A stretch of 64,000 nucleotides of DNA from Mycolicibacterium bacteremicum (GTDB taxonomy: Bacteria; Actinomycetota; Actinomycetes; Mycobacteriales; Mycobacteriaceae), in the NCBI RefSeq assembly GCF_002086115.1, contig NZ_MVHJ01000005.1, positions 1 to 64,000 on the forward strand, read 5' to 3'. This document shows positions 35,112 through 44,020 of the stretch, piece after piece. The number at the start of each line of letters is the position of its first letter. Position 1 is the stretch's first letter. The translations under genes and the position numbers were made by a program. The notes below the pieces were generated by a model. That model made no database searches. It was not told the origin of the DNA and saw only the letters and a list, made by a program, of their open reading frames with translations.

Positions 35112-35140
35112 AGGTTAACCCAGGCCCGCGTGGTGCGCAA
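35112..35140 (-). promoter_or_regulatory. Sigma-A-type promoter for the riboswitch-UPF0016 transcript
   Basis: On the minus strand, TTGCGC (35140-35135) and TAACCT (35117-35112) are separated by 17 bases. The expected start near 35105 coincides with the 5' edge of the riboswitch aptamer. Confidence 0.65.
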
Positions 35141-35196
35141 CTTGCCGGTTCTGAAAGATGGCCCGTGACAACAACTTTGGATGGCAACACCATCTA

Positions 35197-35212
35197 GTTC
35201 GGATATCCGAAC
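35197..35212. promoter_or_regulatory. Perfect 16-bp palindrome GTTCGGATATCCGAAC
   Basis: The sequence is its own reverse complement over all 16 bases, too short-looped for a hairpin, so a dimeric protein site is more likely. It lies 57 bases upstream of the -35 of the UPF0016 promoter and 86 bases beyond the end of the HNH gene. The binding protein is unknown. Nothing else is seen in 35141-35297. Confidence 0.45.
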
Positions 35213-35297
35213 GCTGATCGGCAATTTCCTGAACCTGTCTGTGGCGCCTCCCAACGCAGAAGTTCGACCACCCGAAAACCGCATGCCGGCGCGGGAT

Positions 35298-36002
35298 TCA
35301 CCCCCTCGGGCAGGTGCCGGCGGCCTCCCGCAGCACCCGCGCCGACGACGCATCCACGGGCAACCGGTAGCCGCGCAACACCTCGGCGAACTGCACTGCG
35401 TACTGGCACCAGAACGCACGGTTGGGCGGCATCCACAGCGCGGGCTCGCTGTCTCCCTTGTCCTGATTGGCGCCCCCGGCGACCGCAATCAGGTTGGCGG
35501 GGTCATTGGCGAAGCGCAGCCGCAGCTCGTCGGGCCAGTCACGGGCACCCAGATCCCAGGCCAGGGCCAGCGGCACGATGTGGTCGATCTGCACCGACGC
35601 CCCGATCTGATTGCCGCGCACGAAGGCGATCGACTCGTTGGTGTACGGGTCGACCAGGGTTCCGGTGGCCACCGCGTTCGGGCATCGCTTGATCGACACG
35701 TAGGACTTCTCGACCAGATCCCGGTCCAGGATGTCATTGCGGGTGTCGCAGCCGTTGCGACCACCGGGAGCGTCGTTGTCGTCATCCCAGGCATCGCCGA
35801 ACGCGTCGCGCCGGTAGTCGTATCCGGGGACCCGGACCGGGATCTCGGCGACCCCGGCGAGCACATCGACACCGGCGGCCACGGTGGGTGTGTCGGCCTC
35901 GGCGACGAATCGTGCCGATCCCGCACCCGGTTCGGTGCCGGTCTGCACGGCCACCACCACCGCCAGAACCGCCCCCGCCGCCATCAGCGCGAGGCGCTTC
36001 AC
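35298..36002 (-). CDS. Exported HNH-family nuclease-like protein (DUF1524-like)
   Basis: 234 residues with an N-terminal hydrophobic signal (LALMAAGAVLAVVVAVQTG). The C-terminal half has the HNH core VQIDHIVPLALAWDLGA, a later FANDPANL segment and paired cysteines (NGCDTRND, IKRCPN, TCPRG), as in secreted HNH nucleases. It may cleave extracellular DNA or simply keep the fold. GTG 36002 overlaps the recG stop (GTGA). Corresponds to Rv2972c in order. Confidence 0.82.
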   Translation of the reverse strand: MKRLALMAAGAVLAVVVAVQTGTEPGAGSARFVAEADTPTVAAGVDVLAGVAEIPVRVPGYDYRRDAFGDAWDDDNDAPGGRNGCDTRNDILDRDLVEKSYVSIKRCPNAVATGTLVDPYTNESIAFVRGNQIGASVQIDHIVPLALAWDLGARDWPDELRLRFANDPANLIAVAGGANQDKGDSEPALWMPPNRAFWCQYAVQFAEVLRGYRLPVDASSARVLREAAGTCPRG

Positions 36003-38227
36003 GACTTGTCCAGGTACTGCACACGATCGCTGTTGGAGAACGGGGCGGCCAACACCTCCAGGCCGGGTTGGCGCGGAGTGTCCAGGTAGGCCCGCTCACA
36101 GAAGCCGCGGGCCTCCTGGATGATGTCGAGGTGCTCGGCCAGTGACAGGAAGCGCAGCGTGGTCAGCCGGCCGGACTGATTGTGGCCCAGTACATCGCCC
36201 TCCTGACGTTCCTGCAGATCGAGGTCGGCCAGGGCGAACCCGTCGAGTGTCCCGGCAACCGCGCGCAACCGCTCACCGGCCTTGGAGGTCTCCGGCAGCC
36301 GGGTCACCAGCAGGCACAGGCTCGGATGTTGACCGCGCCCGATGCGCCCGCGCAGCTGGTGGAGCTGGCTGATGCCGAACCGGTCGGCGTCCATCACCAC
36401 CATCATGGTCGAATTCGGCACGTCGACACCGACCTCGATGACGGTGGTGCACACCAGGACATCGATCTCCCCGGCGCGGAACGCCGACATCACTGCGTCC
36501 TTCTCCTCGCCGGACAACCGGCCGTGCATCAGGCCCAGCCGAAGCCCGGCCAGCGGACCGGCGCGCAGGGTGTCGAGCAGTTGCAGCACGGTCACCGGTG
36601 GCGGGCCGTACTCCTGGTCCGGTTTCTTGTCCGGATCCTCGTCGATCCGTGAGGCCACCACGTAGGCCTGCCGACCGGCCGCCACCTCTTCGCGCAGCCG
36701 CGCCCAGGCCCGGTCCAGCCAGGCGGGCTTGTCCTTGGCGAAGATGACGTTGCTGGCGATGGGTTGACGCCCCCTGGGCAATTCGCGCAGCGTCGAGGTC
36801 TCCAGATCGCCGAAGACCGTCAAGGCGATGGTGCGCGGGATCGGGGTGGCCGTCATGACCAGTAGGTGGGGGGTGATTCCACCGGTTGCCTTGGCCCGCA
36901 AACGATTCCGTTGTTCGACGCCGAACCGGTGCTGCTCGTCGACGACCACCAGGCCCAGCTGCGAGAACTCCACCGACTCCTGGATCAGGGCATGTGTGCC
37001 GATGACGATGCCGGCCGCTCCGGAGGCGATGTCGTCGCGGGCCTGACGCTTCTGCTGGGGCGACATCGACCCGGTCAGCAGCGCCACCGCGGTCGCGTTG
37101 TCGGCGGCGCCCAACTTCCCTGCCATGGCCAGCGGCCCGAGCACCTGATGGATGGACCGATGATGCTGTGCGGCAAGGACTTCGGTCGGTGCCAGCAGGG
37201 CGCACTGCATGCCCGCGTCGACCATCTGCAGCATCGCCAGGATCGACACGATGGTCTTGCCCGAGCCGACCTCGCCCTGCAACATGCGGTTCATCGGCCG
37301 GGTGCCGGCGAGCTCACCGGAGATGACGCCGAGCACCTCGCGCTGGCCGCCGGTGAGATCGAAGGGTAGTTGCGTCTTCAACGCGGCCAGCAGACCGTCA
37401 TCGCGGACCGGCGCCGACGGCCCGGTCTCACCCAGTTCGCCGTAGCGGCGCGCCACCAGCGCCCATTGCAGCCCGATCGCCTCGTCATAGGTCAGCCGTT
37501 CGTGGGCTGCAGCGCGCTGGATCGCGTTCTCGGCCAGGTGTACCGACCGCAGCGCGGTATCTTCGGACACCAGATCCCACTGTCGCAGGACGGATTCGGG
37601 CAATACTTCCGGGATCGGGTCGAGGACGGCCAACACCTGGCGGATGCAGGCGTAGATGTCCCAGCTCTGCAGCTTCTTGGTCGCCGGGTAGATCGGGAAG
37701 AAGTCCTTGTCGAACGCTGCCAGTACGTCGTCGCCGCTCTGGCCCGAGGCATCGGCGATCTTCGCCAGCGAGCGGGTGCCGATATTTCGCCCACCCGGGC
37801 CGTCGAGGATCAGGAATGCCGGATGCGACAACTGGACCGTTCTGCGGAAGTAGCCGATCTCACCGGAGAGCATCACCCGGGTGCCCTCGGTCAGGGTGTT
37901 GACCAGATAGTCGGCATTGAAGAACGTCGCGGTGATCGCCGGATTGCGGTTTCCCAGCGTGACGCGCATGAACTTGCGCTGCCGCTTGCCCGGCTGCCTG
38001 CGCATGAACTTGACCTCGACATCGGTGATCGTGTCGACGAAGGTGATGTGCGCGCCCTCTTCGAGTTCGAGCTCCTGACCCTCCCCGCGGACATCGATGC
38101 CATCGCTGTACTTGCGTGGGTAGTGCCGCAACAGATCGTTGACGGTCCGCAGACCGAAGGCCTCCTCCAGCGAGGTCGCGGCCTTGGCGCCGAGCACATG
38201 GGACAACAGGTCCCCGAGAACGGCCAC
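35999..38227 (-). CDS. recG: ATP-dependent DNA helicase RecG
   Basis: 742 residues. An N-terminal wedge/OB domain (EGQELELEEGAHITFVDTI) is followed by a superfamily 2 helicase core with Walker A GEVGSGKT, DEQH box in VVVDEQHRFG, TATPIPRT, and the late QLRGRIGRG. It remodels stalled forks and branches Holliday junctions. It starts 2 bases after the DAK gene stop and is coupled to the HNH gene. Counterpart Rv2973c. Confidence 0.97.
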   Translation of the reverse strand: MAVLGDLLSHVLGAKAATSLEEAFGLRTVNDLLRHYPRKYSDGIDVRGEGQELELEEGAHITFVDTITDVEVKFMRRQPGKRQRKFMRVTLGNRNPAITATFFNADYLVNTLTEGTRVMLSGEIGYFRRTVQLSHPAFLILDGPGGRNIGTRSLAKIADASGQSGDDVLAAFDKDFFPIYPATKKLQSWDIYACIRQVLAVLDPIPEVLPESVLRQWDLVSEDTALRSVHLAENAIQRAAAHERLTYDEAIGLQWALVARRYGELGETGPSAPVRDDGLLAALKTQLPFDLTGGQREVLGVISGELAGTRPMNRMLQGEVGSGKTIVSILAMLQMVDAGMQCALLAPTEVLAAQHHRSIHQVLGPLAMAGKLGAADNATAVALLTGSMSPQQKRQARDDIASGAAGIVIGTHALIQESVEFSQLGLVVVDEQHRFGVEQRNRLRAKATGGITPHLLVMTATPIPRTIALTVFGDLETSTLRELPRGRQPIASNVIFAKDKPAWLDRAWARLREEVAAGRQAYVVASRIDEDPDKKPDQEYGPPPVTVLQLLDTLRAGPLAGLRLGLMHGRLSGEEKDAVMSAFRAGEIDVLVCTTVIEVGVDVPNSTMMVVMDADRFGISQLHQLRGRIGRGQHPSLCLLVTRLPETSKAGERLRAVAGTLDGFALADLDLQERQEGDVLGHNQSGRLTTLRFLSLAEHLDIIQEARGFCERAYLDTPRQPGLEVLAAPFSNSDRVQYLDKS

Positions 38228-38229
38228 CG

Positions 38230-39822
38230 CTACTCCACTCCGATCAACAGCGCATCCCCGTCGTGACCGGTGCGGTAACTGACCAGCTCGGCACCCAGAT
38301 GCTGACGGCGCACATGCTCACGCAACCGATCGCCCACGTTGTCCTCGACACCGGCGCCGACCAACACCGTCACCAGTTCGCCGCCGGCGGCCAACAGCAG
38401 GTCGATCAAGCCCGAACCGGCGGCCACCACATCCCGCCCGACGATCAGCACCTCGTCACCGGTGATGCCCAGCCCGTCCCCGACCTTGCAGGCACCGGCC
38501 CAGGTCAACGCATCCTCGGTGGCAATGCGCACCGAGCCGTGCCGGGCCCCGGCCGCCGCGCGCGCCATGGTGTAGCCATCGTCGACACCGTGACGGTCCG
38601 CGTCGTGCACCGCCATCGCGGCCAGTCCCTGCACCATCGACGCGGTCGGCACCGGAACGACGTCGATGCCCCAGCCGGTGGCCGCGGTGCAGCCCGCCAC
38701 CAACTCCTCGGCGGCGATGAAACCGTTGGGCAGCAACATGATCTGCGCGGCATCGGCATCGACCAGGGCGCGCAGCAGTTGCTGGGCACTGATCGGATGG
38801 CCGTCGTCGGGCCGCAGCACCCGCGCCCCCTCGTCGCCGAACAGCGTTGCCGCGCCGTCGCCGTCGACCACGGCCAGCACCGCGCGGTCGCGGCTGCCGG
38901 CGGCGACCGGCCGGGCACCCGTGAGCAGCGTGACCTGGATGCCGCTCGGCGAACCGACGGCGATCCCGGCCTCCACCGCGGCACCGGCATCGTCGGTGTG
39001 CACGTGCACCGAATGCGCACCGCTGCGACCCGCGGTGATGGCCACCGAATCCCCGAGAGCGTCCAGCGCGGCACGCAACCCCTCGATGGCATCGACGGCA
39101 CAACCGGTCAGCAGGTACATCACCTCGAACCGGGGCGGGGCGGGTTCAGTGCGGACGGGCTCGGCCATCGCCGCGGCGGGTCGGTAGACGTCCCGGGTGG
39201 GCGCGGTCCCGACGAGGGTGGCAATCATCGCGTCCAGCAGTACCAGCAGTCCCCGACCACCGGCGTCCACCACGCCCGCCTCGGCCAGCACGTCGAGTTG
39301 GTCGGTGGTGCGATCGAGCGCCTCGGTCGCCGCGGCGGCCCCGGCGGCGACCACGTCGGCGATATCGGCCGCGGCGTGGGACTCGGCGGCCTCGGCGGCC
39401 GAGCCCAGCACCGAGACGATGGTGCCCGGGACGGCCTGGCCCATCGACGCGACGACCAACGTCTCGGCGCAGCGCAGCGCCTCGGCGAACGCGCGCCCGT
39501 CGATCTCGTCGAGGCGCCGTTCGGCGGTGACGTCGGCGAGCCCGCGCAGGATCTGCGACAGGATCACGCCCGAGTTGCCGCGCGCCCCGCGCAGCGCGCC
39601 GTCGGCCAGCAGGGCGGTGAGCCCGACCAGGTCCAGGTCGTCGCGACCCTCGGTGCCGGCCACCGCCGCGCGCATCGTGAACAGCATGTTGGTACCGGTG
39701 TCGGAATCGGCCACCGGGAAGACGTTGAGCCGATTGATCTCGTCGGTGTGGGTGATGAGCTGCCCGACGGCGGTATGGGCCCAACGTCGCAACGCCGAAG
39801 CGTCGAGCCGCGCAGCCGACAT
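38230..39822 (-). CDS. DAK/DhaL-domain protein (FakA/YloV family)
   Basis: 530 residues: an N-terminal DhaL nucleotide-binding domain with NVFPVADSDTGTNMLFTM and GARGNSGVILSQ, a middle domain, and a C-terminal DegV-linked domain. FakA-type proteins phosphorylate fatty acids held by a FakB/DegV partner; no degV gene is in the window. As I recall, M. tuberculosis has this region as two frames (Rv2974c/Rv2975c); here it is one intact gene. It is followed by recG. Confidence 0.88.
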   Translation of the reverse strand: MSAARLDASALRRWAHTAVGQLITHTDEINRLNVFPVADSDTGTNMLFTMRAAVAGTEGRDDLDLVGLTALLADGALRGARGNSGVILSQILRGLADVTAERRLDEIDGRAFAEALRCAETLVVASMGQAVPGTIVSVLGSAAEAAESHAAADIADVVAAGAAAATEALDRTTDQLDVLAEAGVVDAGGRGLLVLLDAMIATLVGTAPTRDVYRPAAAMAEPVRTEPAPPRFEVMYLLTGCAVDAIEGLRAALDALGDSVAITAGRSGAHSVHVHTDDAGAAVEAGIAVGSPSGIQVTLLTGARPVAAGSRDRAVLAVVDGDGAATLFGDEGARVLRPDDGHPISAQQLLRALVDADAAQIMLLPNGFIAAEELVAGCTAATGWGIDVVPVPTASMVQGLAAMAVHDADRHGVDDGYTMARAAAGARHGSVRIATEDALTWAGACKVGDGLGITGDEVLIVGRDVVAAGSGLIDLLLAAGGELVTVLVGAGVEDNVGDRLREHVRRQHLGAELVSYRTGHDGDALLIGVE

Positions 39823-39914
39823 CTACACCTCCCGAACGTCCCACCGACCGTGCGGGCCAGAATAGTCATCACCGCTGACAGCGCCGGTGATCTGCACAGG
39901 TTGTGGACAGCGTT

Positions 39915-39944
39915 TTGGAGATCCGTTCCCGAGGCCGGTATCCT
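39915..39944 (+). promoter_or_regulatory. Probable rpmB promoter
   Basis: TTGGAG (39915-39920) and TATCCT (39939-39944) are 18 bases apart, about 70 bases upstream of rpmB in the 189-base gap between the divergent DAK and rpmB genes. Confidence 0.45.
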
Positions 39945-40011
39945 GGTCAGGTTGTCGGGTCACCCTCCCGGTTGTTGACCCATCAAGTACTGATTACGAG
40001 GAGTTCTACAC

Positions 40012-40206
40012 ATGGCTGCCGTGTGCGATGTCTGCGGAAAGGGCCCCGGCTTCGGTAAGTCGGTTTCACACTCCCATCGCCGGACCAGCCGTCGGTGGAA
40101 CCCGAACATCCAGTCGGTGCGCGCCGTGGCGCGTCCGGGTGGCAACAAGCAGCGGGTGAACGTGTGCACCTCCTGCCTGAAGGCCGGCAAGGTCACCCGC
40201 GGCTAG
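40012..40206 (+). CDS. rpmB: 50S ribosomal protein L28 (zinc-type)
   Basis: 64 residues: [20 protein letters not shown], then [14 protein letters not shown]. Two CxxC pairs (Cys5/Cys8 and Cys54/Cys57) make this the zinc-binding form. GAGGAG lies 10 bases before the ATG. Mycobacteria also carry zinc-free paralogues used under zinc limitation; none is in the window. It is a single-gene unit followed by a hairpin. Confidence 0.97.
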   Translation: MAAVCDVCGKGPGFGKSVSHSHRRTSRRWNPNIQSVRAVARPGGNKQRVNVCTSCLKAGKVTRG

Positions 40207-40229
40207 TTCCGCACCTCACGAACTCGATT

Positions 40230-40266
40230 CATCGTCCCACTGCGTCCTCGACGCGGTGGGACGATG
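40230..40266 (+). terminator. rpmB terminator hairpin
   Basis: CATCGTCCCACTGCG (40230-40244) pairs with CGCGGTGGGACGATG (40252-40266) with one G-T wobble, loop TCCTCGA. It lies 23 bases after the rpmB stop. Confidence 0.8.
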
Positions 40267-40268
40267 TC

Positions 40269-40322
40269 GTGTCTGCGGACCCCTACGTGTCTGCAGACCC
40301 CCACGTGTAGGCAGACCACAGC
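40269..40322. repeat. Three imperfect 18-base tandem repeats
   Basis: Units at 40269-40286, 40287-40304 and 40305-40322, typified by GTGTCTGCGGACCCCTAC. The second contains the palindrome GTCTGCAGAC. They fill the gap between the rpmB terminator and the ung stop codon. Function unknown. Confidence 0.6.
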
Positions 40323-40323
40323 G

Positions 40324-41007
40324 TCAGGGCAGTCGCCATTCGACCGGGTCCGCCCCCATCTGCGTCAGCAGCTCGTTGGTGCGGCTGAACGGTTTGGACC
40401 CGAAGAACCCCCGCGACGCCGACAACGGTGACGGGTGCACCGATTCGATGACTGCGCACCCGCCCTCGACCAGCAGCGGTTTCAGGGTGCCGGCGTCCCG
40501 GCCCCAGAGGATCGCCACCAGCGGCTGCGGCCGCGCGACCAGCGCCCGGATGGCGCATTCGGTGACGGCCTCCCAGCCCTTGCCGCGATGAGAGGCCGGG
40601 GTGCCGGGCCGCACCGTGAGCACCCTGTTCAACAGCATCACCCCCTGCTCGGCCCACGGACTCAGATCCCCGTTGGCGGGCACCGGATAGCCGAGGTCGG
40701 AGCCGTACTCGGTGAAGATGTTCACCAGGCTGCGCGGCACCGGCCGCACATCGGGCGCAACCGAGAAGCTCAGACCCACCGCGTGCCCGGGGGTCGGGTA
40801 GGGATCCTGGCCCACGATGAGCACGCGGACCGCGTCGAACGGAAACGTGAACGCCCGCAGCACGTTCTCCCCGGCGGGTAGGTACTGATGCCCGGCGGCG
40901 AGTTCGGCGCGGAGGAACTCCCCGAGCTCGCTCACCTTCGGAGCCACCGGCTCGAGCGCACGCGCCCAACCGGGTTCGACCAGATCTGTCAGTGGGCGCG
41001 GTGTCAC
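40324..41007 (-). CDS. ung: Uracil-DNA glycosylase
   Basis: 227 residues with the UDG motif [17 protein letters not shown] (catalytic Asp), [11 protein letters not shown] and [17 protein letters not shown] (catalytic His). It removes uracil from DNA, important in a high-GC genome where cytosine deaminates often. GTG 41007 gives the family-like start [14 protein letters not shown]; a TTG three codons upstream is less likely. It follows thiL by 27 bases. Counterpart Rv2976c. Confidence 0.97.
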   Translation of the reverse strand: MTPRPLTDLVEPGWARALEPVAPKVSELGEFLRAELAAGHQYLPAGENVLRAFTFPFDAVRVLIVGQDPYPTPGHAVGLSFSVAPDVRPVPRSLVNIFTEYGSDLGYPVPANGDLSPWAEQGVMLLNRVLTVRPGTPASHRGKGWEAVTECAIRALVARPQPLVAILWGRDAGTLKPLLVEGGCAVIESVHPSPLSASRGFFGSKPFSRTNELLTQMGADPVEWRLP

Positions 41008-41034
41008 GAGGCCCAAAACTAGCGTGCCGCCGCC

Positions 41035-41976
41035 TCAGTAGGACTGCCAGCCCGCACTTGCCTGCCACGGCCGGCCGTCGACCAGCACCCCGGACGGCCC
41101 GTCGGTCGTCTCGCCGATCGCCCGCCACCCCGGTGGCACCGGACCGTCGAACACCGCGGCCAGCGCGTGCTCCTCACCGCCGCCGAGCACCCAGGACCAG
41201 CCGTCCTCCCCGACCGCGGCCGCGGCGGCCGCCAATGCGTCGTGATCGGCGCGCAACGCCTGCCGCGACAGCGCGAAACCCACGCCGGACGCGGTGGCGA
41301 TATGCCCCAGATCGGCCAGCAGACCATCGGACACGTCGGTCATGGCGGTGGCGCCGGCCAGCGCGGCAACCCGGCCCTGACCGTAGGGCGGCCGCGGCAC
41401 CAGGTGCCGGTCACGAAGTTCGTGGTGTGCGTCGATCTTGTTGTGCCACAGCGCAAGTCCGGCGGCAGAGGTGCCGAGATCGCCGATCACGGCCACCGTC
41501 TGCCCGGGTGCGGCGGTATCGCGCCGCACCGGCTGCCGACCATCGAGGTCGCCGAGGGCGGTGACCGAGATCACCCACAGCGGTGCACTGACCAGGTCAC
41601 CGCCGGCGATGCCGCCGCCGCAGCGCTGTGCCTCCGCCCACATGCCGTCGGAAAGTTCTTGAGCGGCAGCGGCCGGCGTGTCCGGCGGCGCGGCGAAGGC
41701 GACGACGAACGCGGTGGGCACCGCGCCCATCGCCTCGATGTCCGCGGCATTCTGCGCGATCGCCTTGCGACCGATCTGGTGCGGTCGCGACCAGTCCAGC
41801 CGGAAATGGCGGTCCTGTACCAACATGTCGGTGGATACCGCGGTGGCACCGTGCAGGACCGCGGCGTCGTCGCCGGGGCCGAGGGTCACCGCGGCCGGCT
41901 GCCGCCGGTCGGCGGTGATCCGGTCGATCACCCCGAACTCGCCGACCTGCGCCAGAGTCGGCCCCTTGTCGGTCAT
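41035..41976 (-). CDS. thiL: Thiamine-monophosphate kinase
   Basis: 313 residues, PurM/ThiL fold: VTLGPGDDAAVLHG near the N-terminus, GGIAGGDLVSAP and TDVSDGLLADLGHIA with metal-binding aspartates. It phosphorylates thiamine monophosphate to the active cofactor. ATG 41976 is supported by CAGGACGGTGAG just upstream; longer in-frame starts run into the divergent gene's promoter. Counterpart Rv2977c. Confidence 0.95.
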   Translation of the reverse strand: MTDKGPTLAQVGEFGVIDRITADRRQPAAVTLGPGDDAAVLHGATAVSTDMLVQDRHFRLDWSRPHQIGRKAIAQNAADIEAMGAVPTAFVVAFAAPPDTPAAAAQELSDGMWAEAQRCGGGIAGGDLVSAPLWVISVTALGDLDGRQPVRRDTAAPGQTVAVIGDLGTSAAGLALWHNKIDAHHELRDRHLVPRPPYGQGRVAALAGATAMTDVSDGLLADLGHIATASGVGFALSRQALRADHDALAAAAAAVGEDGWSWVLGGGEEHALAAVFDGPVPPGWRAIGETTDGPSGVLVDGRPWQASAGWQSY

Positions 41977-42078
41977 CTCACCGTCCTGCCTGGGGGTCGG
42001 AGCCGCTATTCGACGGCGCGACCTGCGGTACGTTTGTTGCCTGCTTGAGTCTATGCAGGGGAAACGGAGGACCCGGTC

Positions 42079-42321
42079 GTGGTGGAGGCTTTCATGCTGA
42101 TTCAGACCGAGGTGGGTCGGGCCGAGGTCGTCGCCAAGCAGCTGGCCGGCCTGCCGGGAGTGGTCTCGGCCGAGTACGTCACCGGCCCGTACGACGTGGT
42201 GACGCGCATCGCCGCCGACAGCCAGGACGAGCTGCAACGTGACGTGGTCGGCCGGGTGCAGCAGGTGGCCGGGATCACCCGGACCCTGACCTGCCCCATC
42301 GCCGAGGTTGCGCGGCCATAG
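42079..42321 (+). CDS. Stand-alone Lrp/AsnC ligand-binding (RAM) domain protein
   Basis: 80 residues containing only the RAM domain of Lrp/AsnC regulators: LIQTEVGRAEVVAKQLAGLP, SAEYVTGPYDVVTRIAA and a final strand ITRTLTCPIAEV. No DNA-binding domain is present. GTG 42079 has GGAGG 8 bases upstream. Such proteins can bind amino acids and modulate partners. It is divergent from thiL and followed by the DUF3515 gene after 10 bases. Confidence 0.88.
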   Translation: MVEAFMLIQTEVGRAEVVAKQLAGLPGVVSAEYVTGPYDVVTRIAADSQDELQRDVVGRVQQVAGITRTLTCPIAEVARP

Positions 42322-42324
42322 AGT
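42319..42324 (+). promoter_or_regulatory. -10 box of a possible leaderless DUF3515 transcript
   Basis: TAGAGT fits TANNNT and ends 7 bases before GTG 42332. It overlaps the stop of the RAM-domain gene, so DUF3515 may have its own start besides readthrough. Confidence 0.35.
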
Positions 42325-42331
42325 TACCGGT

Positions 42332-42886
42332 GTGACCGACCCCGACGACCATCCGGCTGACCGAGACGGCCCGCCCCGCTCGCTGATCATCGCCGCGGTC
42401 GGGGTCGCCGTGGCGGCGGTGATCGTGTTGCTGACCTTCGCGGCGACCAGACAGGCCGCCCCCGAGGAGAAGCCGGTGGCGATCGCCGCGGCGCCGGCGC
42501 CGCAGGCCGAATCCCCCGAGTGCACCGCCTTGATGAGCGCACTGCCCGAACAGCTCGGCGATTACCGCCGCGCCACGGCCGTCGAGCCGGTACCGGCCGG
42601 GGCGGCGGCGTGGCAGGCCGATCCGTCCGCCGATGCGGTGATCATGCGGTGTGGCCTGGAGCGACCGGTCGATTTCCGTGTCGGCACACCGGTGCAGGTG
42701 GTCGACGAGGTGCAGTGGTTCGAGGTCAGCCAGCACGGCGTCAGCACGTGGTTCGCCGTCGACCGCAGCAGCTATGTCGCGCTGACGTTGCCCACCGGCT
42801 CGGGACCGACGCCGATCCAGCTGATCTCCAAGGCGATCGCGCGGACGATGCCCGCTCGCCAGCCGGATCCGGGCCCGGCGCGCTAA
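42332..42886 (+). CDS. DUF3515 membrane-anchored protein
   Basis: 184 residues: a short charged N-terminus, one membrane helix (about 16-37, [20 protein letters not shown]), then an exported domain with two cysteines (SPECTALM and IMRCGLERP) and [17 protein letters not shown] 42332 is chosen as the start that leaves a short N-terminus before the helix. Its TAA overlaps the ddl stop. Function unknown; counterpart Rv2980. Confidence 0.85.
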   Translation: MTDPDDHPADRDGPPRSLIIAAVGVAVAAVIVLLTFAATRQAAPEEKPVAIAAAPAPQAESPECTALMSALPEQLGDYRRATAVEPVPAGAAAWQADPSADAVIMRCGLERPVDFRVGTPVQVVDEVQWFEVSQHGVSTWFAVDRSSYVALTLPTGSGPTPIQLISKAIARTMPARQPDPGPAR

Positions 42887-43980
42887 CGCAGGCCGGTGCC
42901 GCGGGCGAGCGCCGTCTCGACCATGGTCGCCAGCAGTGTGGGGTAGTCCACCCCGCTGGCGGCCCACATCCGCGGGTACATCGAGATGGTGGTGAAGCCG
43001 GGCATCGTATTGATCTCGTTGATCACCGGGCCGTCCTCGGTGAGGAAGAAGTCGACCCGGGCCAGCCCCTGGCAGTCGATGGCCCGGAAAGCCCGGATCG
43101 CCAGCGCCCGCAACGCGTCGGCCACCTCGTCGTCGACCTTGGCCGGCACGTCGAGTTCGGCCGCATCGTCGAGGTACTTGGTGGCGAAGTCATAGAAGGT
43201 GTCCTCGCGATCGCGCACCCCGGCCACCCGGATCTCGCCGATCTCGCTGGCCTCGACGCGCCCGTCGGGAAATTCGAGCACTCCGCACTCGACCTCGCGG
43301 CCGATGATCGCGGCCTCGACGATCACCTTCGGGTCGTGACGGCGCGCGTCGGCGATCGCGGCGGGCAACTGGTCCCACGCCGTCACCCGGCTCACCCCGA
43401 TCGACGAGCCGCCACGGGCCGGCTTGACGAAGACCGGCAGGCCGAGGCGCTCGCGGTCGTCGAGTGACACGGTCTCCTGGTGCGGCCGCAGCACCACGTG
43501 GTCACCGATCGGCAGGTGGTCGGCGACCAGCAGCTTCTTGGTGAACTCCTTGTCCATCCCGGTGGCGCTGGCCAGCACGCCGGCACCCACATAGGGCACC
43601 CCGGCCAGCTCGAGCAGGCCCTGGATGGTGCCGTCCTCGCCGTACGGTCCGTGCAGCACCGGGAACACCACGTCGACCGCGGCCAGCACCTGTCCGGCGC
43701 CCTCTCCCAGCGACAGCAACTCACCGCGGCGCACCGGGTCGGCGGTCAGCGCGAGCGCGGTGCCGTCGGCGACGTTGGGCAGCTCGCCGCCGGTGATCGC
43801 CAGGGTTTCGGGTCGGCCGTCGGTCAGCACCCAGGAGCCGTCCGGGGTGATCCCGACGGCGACCACCTCGAAGCGTTCGGGGTCCAGGTTGCGCAGGATG
43901 CTGCCCGCGGACACACAGGAAATCCCGTGCTCGGAGCTGCGTCCGCCATAGACGACGGCGACTCGGGTGCGGGCACTCAC
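42883..43980 (-). CDS. ddl: D-alanine--D-alanine ligase
   Basis: 365 residues with an ATP-grasp fold: [19 protein letters not shown] at the N-terminus, [32 protein letters not shown] and [11 protein letters not shown]. It makes the D-Ala-D-Ala end of the peptidoglycan stem and is a target of D-cycloserine. It is the last gene of the minus-strand group gpsA, PLP enzyme, ddl. Counterpart Rv2981c. Confidence 0.97.
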   Translation of the reverse strand: MSARTRVAVVYGGRSSEHGISCVSAGSILRNLDPERFEVVAVGITPDGSWVLTDGRPETLAITGGELPNVADGTALALTADPVRRGELLSLGEGAGQVLAAVDVVFPVLHGPYGEDGTIQGLLELAGVPYVGAGVLASATGMDKEFTKKLLVADHLPIGDHVVLRPHQETVSLDDRERLGLPVFVKPARGGSSIGVSRVTAWDQLPAAIADARRHDPKVIVEAAIIGREVECGVLEFPDGRVEASEIGEIRVAGVRDREDTFYDFATKYLDDAAELDVPAKVDDEVADALRALAIRAFRAIDCQGLARVDFFLTEDGPVINEINTMPGFTTISMYPRMWAASGVDYPTLLATMVETALARGTGLR

Positions 43981-44020
43981 AACCTGCAGAGGCTACCGGT
44001 CGCGGCCCGGCGCCGGCTGT

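Noticed and set aside
38263..39978. Plus-strand frame of 571 codons opposite the DAK gene
   Set aside because: Gly/His/Gln-rich shadow translation with no recognisable motif.
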